The notes beneath the pieces were generated by a model, which worked only from the letters and a program-made list of their open reading frames with translations, was not told the origin of the DNA and searched no databases. The translations under genes were made by a program, and so were the position numbers. Shown in pieces: positions 57,338-64,000 of a stretch of 64,000 nt of DNA. Source of the DNA: Rhizobium sp. J15. GTDB lineage: Bacteria; Pseudomonadota; Alphaproteobacteria; Rhizobiales; Rhizobiaceae. The stretch's first letter is position 1. Every line of letters starts with the position of its first letter. The stretch lies in assembly GCF_002531825.1 (NCBI RefSeq), contig NZ_NWSX01000009.1:1-64000 (forward strand). The letters run 5' to 3'.

Positions 57338-60300
57338 ATGTCGATCAAAGCCAGCATCTATCATCTGACGCACTATACCTATGACAAACCGGTCCGCCTC
57401 GGCCCACAGATCATCCGGTTGAAACCGGCCTCGCATTCGAAGACGAGGGTGCTCAGCCACTCGCTGAAAGTCACGCCCTCCAATCACTTCGTCAATCTGC
57501 AGCAGGACCCTTACGGCAACTATCTCGCCCGCTACGTCTTCCCGGACCCCGTCACCGAGTTCAAGATCGAGGTCGACCTCGTCGCCGACATGACGGTCTA
57601 CAATCCCTTCGACTTCTTCATCGAGGAAGAGGCGACCAAATGGCCCTTCGATTATCCTGAAACGATCCGCGAGGATCTGTCGATCTACATGACGCCGGAG
57701 CCGGCCGGCCCGCGCCTCAAGGCGCTGCTGCCCACACTCGATTGGTCGCCAGACCAGCCGACCATCGATATGGTCGTCGGTTTGAACGCCCGACTGCAGC
57801 GACAGATCGGCTATGTCATCCGCATGGAAGCCGGCGTGCAGACGCCGGAGGAGACGCTGGAAAACGCCAAGGGCTCCTGCCGCGACACCAGCTGGCTGCT
57901 TGTCCAGATCCTGCGCCATCTCGGCCTCGCCGCCCGCTTCGTCTCGGGTTACCTCATCCAGCTGACGCCTGACCTGAAGGCGCTCGACGGCCCCTCCGGC
58001 ACCGAAGTCGATTTCACCGACCTGCATGCCTGGGCCGAAGTCTATCTGCCGGGCGCGGGCTGGGTCGGCCTCGATCCGACCTCCGGCCTCTTGACCGGCG
58101 AAAGCCATATTCCGCTTGCCGCCACGCCGCATTACCGCAACGCCGCCCCGATCTCCGGCGGTTATTTCGGCGAGGCCGAGACCGAATTCGCCTTCGACAT
58201 GAAGGTTTCGCGCGTCGCCGAACATCCGCGCATTACCAAGCCCTTCTCCGATGACAGCTGGAACGAGCTCAACGAGCTCGGCGAGAAGATCGACCGCATC
58301 CTCGAAGCCGAGGACGTGCGCCTCACCATGGGCGGCGAACCGACCTTCGTTTCCATCGACGATTTCCAGTCGGCCGAATGGAACACCGAGGCCGTCGGCC
58401 CGACCAAGCGCGAGAAGGCGGATATGCTCATCCGCCGGCTTCGCAGCCGCTTCGCGCCTGACGGTTTCCTGCATTACGGTCAGGGCAAATGGTATCCGGG
58501 CGAAAGCCTGCCGCGCTGGACCTTCTCGCTCTACTGGCGCAAGGACGGCCTGCCGATCTGGTCCGACGACAATCTCGTCGCCACCGAGGGCCGCAACTAT
58601 GAGGCTACCGAGGATGATGCCGGCCGGCTGCTGACGGCAATTGCCGGCGAGCTCGACATTTCTCCGGAGTATGTCGCACCCGCTTTCGAAGATCCCGCCG
58701 AATGGCTGGTCAAGGAAGCGAACCTGCCGGAGAATGTCGACCCTGCGAATTCCAAGCTCAAGGATGCCGAGGAGCGCAGCCGCATCGCCCGCGTCTTCGA
58801 TCGCGGCCTGACCCGCCCGACCGGCTACATCTTGCCTGTCCAGGCCTGGAACGCGCGCGCCAGCGGCCGCACGTGGACGAGCGAGAAATGGTCGACGCGG
58901 CGCGGCCGCATCTTCCTCGTGCCAGGAGACAGCCCGGTCGGCTACCGCCTGCCGCTCAATTCGCTCGCCTATATCCCGCCGTCGCAATATCCCTATATCA
59001 ACCCGCTCGATCCCTTCGTCGAACGGCCCGAACTGCCGGATTTCGCGGGGGATAACGGGCGTCCGCTGCAGGCCGCCCACTTCCAGCCCTTCACCGGCCA
59101 GCGGCCGGCCGCACAGCAATCATTGAACGAGATCGGCGGCGCCGTCCGCACCGCGCTCTCCGTCGAACCGCGCGACGGCCGCCTCTGCGTCTTCATGCCG
59201 CCGACGGAAACGCTGGAAGATTATCTCGATCTCATCGCCTCGACCGAGCGCGCGGCCGCGGCCCTCGGCCTTGCCGTCCATATCGAAGGTTATCCGCCGC
59301 CGCAGGACGAACGTATCAACGTCATCCGCGTCGCGCCCGACCCCGGCGTCATCGAGGTCAACATCCATCCGTCCTCGACATGGCAGGAAACCGTCGACAT
59401 CACCACCGCCATCTATGAGGAGGCTCGCCAGAGCCGCCTCGGCGCCGACAAGTTCATGATCGACGGCCGCCACACCGGCACGGGCGGCGGCAACCATGTC
59501 GTCGTCGGCGGCAGCAATCCGAACAACAGTCCCTTCCTGCGCCGCCCGGATCTCTTGAAGAGCCTGGTGCTGCACTGGCAGCGCCACCCCTCGCTCTCCT
59601 ATCTCTTCTCCGGCCTGTTCATCGGCCCGACCAGCCAGGCGCCGCGCATCGACGAGGCCCGCCATGACAGCCTCTACGAGCTGGAGATCGCCATGGCGCA
59701 GATCGCCGCCCCCGGCCGCGGCCAGCCGCCGCTGCCCTGGCTCGTCGACCGCCTGTTCCGCAACCTGCTGATCGATGTGACCGGCAATACCCATCGCGCC
59801 GAAATCTGCATCGACAAACTCTTCTCCCCCGATGGCCCGACGGGCCGCCTCGGCCTCGTGGAGTTCCGCGGTTTCGAAATGCCGCCGAACGCCCGCATGT
59901 CGCTCGCCCAGCAATTGCTGGTGCGTGCGCTGATTACCCGTTTCTGGATGAACCCCGCCGACGGCAAGTTCGTGCGCTGGGGAACGTCGCTGCACGATCG
60001 CTTCATGCTGCCGCATTATGTCTGGGCTGATTTCCTCGACGTGCTGGCGGACCTGCGCGAAAACGGCTTCGATCTCAGCCCGGAATGGTTCAAGGCGCAG
60101 CTCGAATTCCGCTTTCCGTTCTGCGGCGAGGTCGAATATGAAGGCTCGAAGCTGGAGCTTCGGCAAGCGCTGGAACCCTGGCATGTCATGGGCGAGCAGG
60201 GCGCGATCGGCGGCACGGTGCGTTATGTCGATTCGTCCGTCGAGCGCCTGCAGGTTCGCCTCGAAACCAGCAACGCCTCCCGCTATACCGTGACCTGCAA

Positions 60301-60661
60301 CGGCCGCACCCTGCCGCTGACACCGACCGGCACATCGGGCGTGTCGGTCGCCGGCGTCCGCTACAAGGCATGGCAGCCGGCTTCCGGCCTGCATCCGGTG
60401 CTTCCGATCAACACACCTTTGACTTTTGACATTTATGATACATGGTCGAAGCGTTCGATCGGCGGCTGCATCTATCATGTTGCCCATCCGGGCGGCCGGA
60501 CCTATGACACCTTCCCGGTCAACGGCAACGAGGCGGAAGCAAGGCGGCTCGCCCGGTTCGAGCCGTGGGGGCATACGGCAGGCGGTTATATCCCGCGCGC
60601 CGAGACGGGTTCGCCGGAATTCCCGCTGACGCTGGATCTGAGGCGGCCCGCGGGCATTTGA
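57338..60661 (+). CDS. Transglutaminase-like plus DUF2126 protein
   Basis: A 1107-residue protein with an N-terminal transglutaminase-type domain. Its catalytic Cys181 ([11 protein letters not shown]), His230 ([12 protein letters not shown]) and Asp246 (LDPTSG) are in the expected order. From about residue 300 the rest matches DUF2126 (COG4196): [12 protein letters not shown], the Trp-rich [13 protein letters not shown] and WARD-like stretches, and [20 protein letters not shown]. No signal peptide. It heads a tight cluster with an ATP-grasp/Alpha-E protein and a second transglutaminase. Its chemistry and substrate have not been defined, to my knowledge. Confidence 0.93.
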   Translation: MSIKASIYHLTHYTYDKPVRLGPQIIRLKPASHSKTRVLSHSLKVTPSNHFVNLQQDPYGNYLARYVFPDPVTEFKIEVDLVADMTVYNPFDFFIEEEATKWPFDYPETIREDLSIYMTPEPAGPRLKALLPTLDWSPDQPTIDMVVGLNARLQRQIGYVIRMEAGVQTPEETLENAKGSCRDTSWLLVQILRHLGLAARFVSGYLIQLTPDLKALDGPSGTEVDFTDLHAWAEVYLPGAGWVGLDPTSGLLTGESHIPLAATPHYRNAAPISGGYFGEAETEFAFDMKVSRVAEHPRITKPFSDDSWNELNELGEKIDRILEAEDVRLTMGGEPTFVSIDDFQSAEWNTEAVGPTKREKADMLIRRLRSRFAPDGFLHYGQGKWYPGESLPRWTFSLYWRKDGLPIWSDDNLVATEGRNYEATEDDAGRLLTAIAGELDISPEYVAPAFEDPAEWLVKEANLPENVDPANSKLKDAEERSRIARVFDRGLTRPTGYILPVQAWNARASGRTWTSEKWSTRRGRIFLVPGDSPVGYRLPLNSLAYIPPSQYPYINPLDPFVERPELPDFAGDNGRPLQAAHFQPFTGQRPAAQQSLNEIGGAVRTALSVEPRDGRLCVFMPPTETLEDYLDLIASTERAAAALGLAVHIEGYPPPQDERINVIRVAPDPGVIEVNIHPSSTWQETVDITTAIYEEARQSRLGADKFMIDGRHTGTGGGNHVVVGGSNPNNSPFLRRPDLLKSLVLHWQRHPSLSYLFSGLFIGPTSQAPRIDEARHDSLYELEIAMAQIAAPGRGQPPLPWLVDRLFRNLLIDVTGNTHRAEICIDKLFSPDGPTGRLGLVEFRGFEMPPNARMSLAQQLLVRALITRFWMNPADGKFVRWGTSLHDRFMLPHYVWADFLDVLADLRENGFDLSPEWFKAQLEFRFPFCGEVEYEGSKLELRQALEPWHVMGEQGAIGGTVRYVDSSVERLQVRLETSNASRYTVTCNGRTLPLTPTGTSGVSVAGVRYKAWQPASGLHPVLPINTPLTFDIYDTWSKRSIGGCIYHVAHPGGRTYDTFPVNGNEAEARRLARFEPWGHTAGGYIPRAETGSPEFPLTLDLRRPAGI

Positions 60662-60687
60662 GGCCGAGGGGCAGGGCTTGGGTTTTG

Positions 60688-63099
60688 ATGGGTAAGAGAC
60701 CGGCAGTGGAGCGCAGGGAGGAGGCTGAAGGCAGCATCGGCAAGGATGCGGCCTTCGATTATGCGCCGCTTCCCGGCATCGCCGACGAAATGGTCGACAA
60801 CAAGGGCGTGGTCCGCCCAGTCTGGCAGCGTTTCCTCTCGCATCTCGGCGCAATGCCGGATCTCGCCGAGCGTTTCGCCCGCGCCGACCGCTACCTCAGG
60901 GATGCCGGCGTCTTCTATCGCGCCTATGGCAGCAAGGGTACCGGCGAACGCGCCTGGCCGATCTCGCATATCCCGGTGCTCATCGACGAGCGCGAATGGC
61001 AGGCGCTCTCGGCCGGCCTCGTCCAGCGCGCCGACCTCCTGGAGGCGATCATCGCCGATATCTACGGCGAGAACCGGCTGGTGGAGGAAGGTTTCCTGCC
61101 GCCGGCGCTGATTGCCGCCAATCCTGAATTCCAGCGCCCGCTCGCCGGCATCCGGCCGGCATCCGGCCACTATCTGCATTTCTGCGCCTTCGAGATCGGC
61201 CGCGGCCCCGACGGCAACTGGTGGGTGCTGGCAGACCGCACCCAGGCCCCATCCGGCGCCGGCTTCGCGCTGGAAAACCGTGTGGCGACGACCCGCGCCT
61301 TCTCCGACATCTACGCCGAGACCCCGGTCCACCGCCTTGCCTCTTTCTTCGGCGCCTTCCGCGACGCGCTGCAGGACATGAAACATTCGGGCGACGACCG
61401 CATCGCCGTGTTGACGCCAGGCCCGGCCAACGAGACCTATTACGAACACGCCTATATCGCCCGCTATCTCGGCTTCATGCTGCTCGAGGGCGAGGATCTC
61501 ACCGTCGTCAAGGGCCGCGTCATGGTTCGCACCGTCGCCGGCCTGAAGCCGATCGGCGTGCTCTGGCGCCGTCTCGATTCAGCCTTTGCCGACCCGCTGG
61601 AGCTGAACCAGAATTCGCATATCGGCACGCCCGGCCTCGTGGAGGCGTTGCGCGCCGAAAGCGTCACCATCGTCAACGCGCTCGGCACCGGCATTCTCGA
61701 GACCCGGGCGCTTCTGGCCTTCATGCCGACCATCTGCCGGCATCTCTTGGGGCAGGACCTGAAACTGCCCTCGATCGCCACCTGGTGGTGCGGCCAGAAG
61801 GAAGAGCGCGAACAGGTCTCCGAGAATATCGAGAAAATGGTGATCGGCCCGGCCTATTCCCGCGCCCCCTTCTTCGACGACAACGGCGAATCCGTGCTCG
61901 GCTCGTCGCTGCGCGCGACCGCCAAGGATTCCATTGCCGACTGGCTGCACTCGGACGGCCCGAAACTTGTGGGACAGGAGGTCGTCACGCTCTCGACGAC
62001 GCCGGCCTGGGTGGACGGCAAGCTGGTGCCGCGGCCGATGTCGCTGCGCGTCTTCGCCGCCCGCACGGCGAACGGCTGGCAGATCATGCCCGGCGGCTTT
62101 GCCCGCATCGGCTCCGGCGCCGACGTCGCGGCAATCGCCATGCAGTCGGGTGGCGCGGCCGCCGACGTCTGGATCGTCAGCGACAAGCCGGTCGAGCGTC
62201 ACACGCTGCTGCCGGCCGAAGGCAGCTTCACCCGCAACATGCCGGGCAGCCTGCCGAGCCGGGCGGCCGACAATCTGTTCTGGCTCGGCCGCTACATCGA
62301 ACGCGCCGAAGGCGCGCTGCGCATCCTGCGCGCCTGGCATGCGCGTTTTGCCGAAGCCGCCGATCCGAGCCAGCCGCTGCTTGCCGACGTCTCCGCCTAT
62401 CTCGCCGCCGTCGATATCGATACCGCCGAGCCCGTGCCGGAAACGCTATTGCGCAACATCGACAGCGCCGTTTATTCGGCGAGCAATATCCGCGACCGCT
62501 TCTCGCCGGACGGCTGGCTGGCGCTCAACGATCTCGCCAAGACCGCTCGCCGCTTCCACGTCACCGTCTCCGCCGGCGATGACGCCAGCCATGCGATGAC
62601 GATCCTCTTGCGCAAGCTCGCGGGCTTTGCCGGCCTCGTGCACGAGAACATGTACCGCTTTATGGGCTGGCGCTTCCTCTCGCTCGGCCGCTATATCGAG
62701 CGCGGCCTGCACATGACCCGCCTGCTCGGCCACATGTCCGGCCCGGAAGCGCCCGACGGCGCCCTCGACATGCTGCTGGAGATCGGCGACAGCGTCATGA
62801 CTCATCGCCGCCGCTACAACGTCAACACGGCGCGGCTGACGGTGACCGACCTGCTGGCGCTCGACCCCCTCAACCCGCGCTCGGTCCTCTTCCAGGTCAA
62901 CGAGATCCATCACGAGGTCGAGCAATTGCCGAATGCCCTGATCAACGGCCAGATGTCGCCCTTCTACCGCGAGGCGATGCGGCTGCATTCCGGCCTGGCG
63001 GTGATGACGCCGGAGGGCATGGGCGCCGACGTTTACCAGCGGCTCGAACGCGAATTGGAGCAGCTTTCCGATCTGCTCGCCCAGACCTATCTCGGGTGA
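60688..63099 (+). CDS. Circularly permuted ATP-grasp plus Alpha-E fusion protein
   Basis: An 803-residue fusion. Residues about 10-500 match the circularly permuted ATP-grasp family (COG2308; YGENRLVEEGFLPPALI, LADRTQAPSGAGFALENRVATTR, LTPGPANETYYEHAYIARYLGF). Residues about 515-803 match the Alpha-E family (COG2307; SLPSRAADNLFWLGRYIERAEGALRILR). Such ATP-grasp enzymes are predicted peptide ligases. In many genomes the two parts are separate neighbouring genes; here they are one. ATG 60688 is 26 bases after the previous stop; an earlier frame start overlaps the upstream gene. Confidence 0.92.
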   Translation: MGKRPAVERREEAEGSIGKDAAFDYAPLPGIADEMVDNKGVVRPVWQRFLSHLGAMPDLAERFARADRYLRDAGVFYRAYGSKGTGERAWPISHIPVLIDEREWQALSAGLVQRADLLEAIIADIYGENRLVEEGFLPPALIAANPEFQRPLAGIRPASGHYLHFCAFEIGRGPDGNWWVLADRTQAPSGAGFALENRVATTRAFSDIYAETPVHRLASFFGAFRDALQDMKHSGDDRIAVLTPGPANETYYEHAYIARYLGFMLLEGEDLTVVKGRVMVRTVAGLKPIGVLWRRLDSAFADPLELNQNSHIGTPGLVEALRAESVTIVNALGTGILETRALLAFMPTICRHLLGQDLKLPSIATWWCGQKEEREQVSENIEKMVIGPAYSRAPFFDDNGESVLGSSLRATAKDSIADWLHSDGPKLVGQEVVTLSTTPAWVDGKLVPRPMSLRVFAARTANGWQIMPGGFARIGSGADVAAIAMQSGGAAADVWIVSDKPVERHTLLPAEGSFTRNMPGSLPSRAADNLFWLGRYIERAEGALRILRAWHARFAEAADPSQPLLADVSAYLAAVDIDTAEPVPETLLRNIDSAVYSASNIRDRFSPDGWLALNDLAKTARRFHVTVSAGDDASHAMTILLRKLAGFAGLVHENMYRFMGWRFLSLGRYIERGLHMTRLLGHMSGPEAPDGALDMLLEIGDSVMTHRRRYNVNTARLTVTDLLALDPLNPRSVLFQVNEIHHEVEQLPNALINGQMSPFYREAMRLHSGLAVMTPEGMGADVYQRLERELEQLSDLLAQTYLG

Positions 63100-63103
63100 C
63101 GCC

Positions 63104-63982
63104 GTGCTCTACGATCTTTCGCTCCGCATGGGTTACAGCTACGACGTGCCGGCCTCCGGCGCCCGCCACATCATGCGGCTGATGCCGCTGTCGCTCACCA
63201 ACCGGCAGCGCCTGGTCGCCGGCTCGATCACCATTTCGCCGACGCCGGACGAGCAGTCGCATTTCGTCGACTTCTTCAGCCATCCCGCCACCTCCTTCAT
63301 GCTGCGCGCGCCGCACGAGGCGCTCGACATTCGCATGCAGGCCCGCGTGCAGGTGGACAGCCAGCCGATCGCCGCCGATTTCTCGCCGCTGCTTGCCGAT
63401 CTGCCGGCGGAGATATCGGGCGTCTGGTCGCTGGCGCCGGATTCGCCGCATCACTTCCTCGGCGACAGCCCGCGGCTGACGCAGGCGCGTGAGATCGCCG
63501 ATTATGCGCGAAGCTGCGCCACTCCCCAGCTGACTGCCATGCAGATCTCCCATGCGCTCTGCGCCCGCATCAACAAGGACTTCACCTACGATCCCGATGC
63601 CACGACAGTGGACACGACGCCGATCGAGGCATTCAAACTGAAGCGCGGCGTCTGCCAGGATTTCACCCACATCATGATCCTGGCGCTCCGCAGCCTCGGC
63701 ATTCCCGCCGGCTACGTCTCCGGCTTCCTGCGCACCATCCCGCCGCCCGGCAAGGAGCGGCTGGAAGGGGCGGACGCCATGCATGCCTGGGTGCGGGTCT
63801 GGTGCGGCGAGACGATCGGCTGGATCGAACTCGATCCGACCAACAACATCCCCGCCGGCACCGACCATATCGTCGTCGCCTATGGCCGGGACTATTCCGA
63901 CGTCGTGCCCGTCATCGGCGTGCTGAAAAGCTATGGCGGCCAGCGCGCCGTCCAGGCGGTCGATGTGATCCCGCTGAAATAA
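63104..63982 (+). CDS. Transglutaminase-like cysteine protease family protein
   Basis: A 292-residue protein of the bacterial transglutaminase family, starting with GTG at 63104 four bases after the ATP-grasp gene. The N-terminal beta domain begins LYDLSLRMGYSYDVPASGARHIMRLMPL. The catalytic triad is Cys184 (KRGVCQDFTHIM), His227 (AMHAWVRVW) and Asp244 (IELDPTNN). No signal peptide. It may cleave or crosslink amide bonds formed by the partner ATP-grasp ligase; that is inference. In other genomes a proteasome-like Anbu gene often follows, but this window ends 18 bases later. Confidence 0.93.
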   Translation: MLYDLSLRMGYSYDVPASGARHIMRLMPLSLTNRQRLVAGSITISPTPDEQSHFVDFFSHPATSFMLRAPHEALDIRMQARVQVDSQPIAADFSPLLADLPAEISGVWSLAPDSPHHFLGDSPRLTQAREIADYARSCATPQLTAMQISHALCARINKDFTYDPDATTVDTTPIEAFKLKRGVCQDFTHIMILALRSLGIPAGYVSGFLRTIPPPGKERLEGADAMHAWVRVWCGETIGWIELDPTNNIPAGTDHIVVAYGRDYSDVVPVIGVLKSYGGQRAVQAVDVIPLK

Positions 63983-64000
63983 TCCCAAAACTGGAAAAAT

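Noticed and set aside
55817..59119. 1100-codon open frame on the minus strand across tctE and the DUF2126 gene
   Set aside because: It spans two clear genes on the opposite strand, and its sequence has the low-complexity Arg/Gly/Ala pattern of an antisense shadow.

Overview
This window is high-GC alphaproteobacterial chromosome, most likely Rhizobium (R. etli / R. leguminosarum group). The evidence is an Omp10-type lipoprotein, a RopA-type porin, homospermidine synthase, CpdR and GapR homologues, a ROSE-type thermometer on an Hsp20 gene, an AbcR-like small RNA and rhizobial-style intergenic palindromes. This is core chromosome: I see no transposase, integrase, phage gene or CRISPR array.

Layout. 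1-7.4 kb: pyruvate kinase with a DUF1036 protein, an N-formylglutamate amidohydrolase-family gene with DUF1244 and GapR-like genes, a DUF882/M15 peptidase-like protein with a long disordered tail, and a sigma-54 response regulator. 7.7-19.3 kb: oligoendopeptidase F, pabB-pabC-YciI, homospermidine synthase, omp10, a 5'-nucleotidase with a LysM tail, ferrochelatase, and an SPFH/NfeD pair. 19.3-28.1 kb: a KpsF-type sugar-phosphate isomerase, a beta-barrel protein, UTP-glucose-1-phosphate uridylyltransferase, an MltB-type transglycosylase, a DUF459 protein, and gltD. 28.3-41.8 kb: gltB, threonine aldolase, LysR and a divergent SBF-like transporter, hsp20, a monoacylglycerol-lipase-like hydrolase, hisN, a candidate AbcR/alpha-r15 RNA, a second amidohydrolase paralogue, cpdR and tRNA-Val(GAC). 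42.4-48.2 kb: porin, secreted and SNase-like proteins, MgtC, small ORFs, a TerC/DUF475 membrane protein and a DUF1127 protein. 48.4-57.2 kb: a tricarboxylate transporter operon (tctCBA), a periplasmic binding protein, a cyclase-TPR protein and a TctDE-type two-component system. 57.3-64 kb: a three-gene transglutaminase / DUF2126 / ATP-grasp-Alpha-E cluster.

How the genes work together. gltB and gltD make glutamate synthase, with gltD ended by a strong terminator. pabB and pabC are translationally coupled for p-aminobenzoate synthesis. tctCBA is a citrate/tricarboxylate importer, and the nearby TctDE-like sensor pair is its probable regulator. The last three genes form a widely conserved but biochemically undefined peptide-ligation/transglutaminase system, and they are the best candidate for an undescribed biological system here.

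The most interesting non-coding signals are: a promoter-proximal three-helix leader followed by a terminator-like hairpin upstream of the TerC/DUF475 gene; the ROSE element with a matching heat-shock promoter; the AbcR-like RNA; and a perfect 11-bp inverted repeat covering the Shine-Dalgarno of the tctD-like gene. All calls come from reading the sequence and from family knowledge; no database search was possible.
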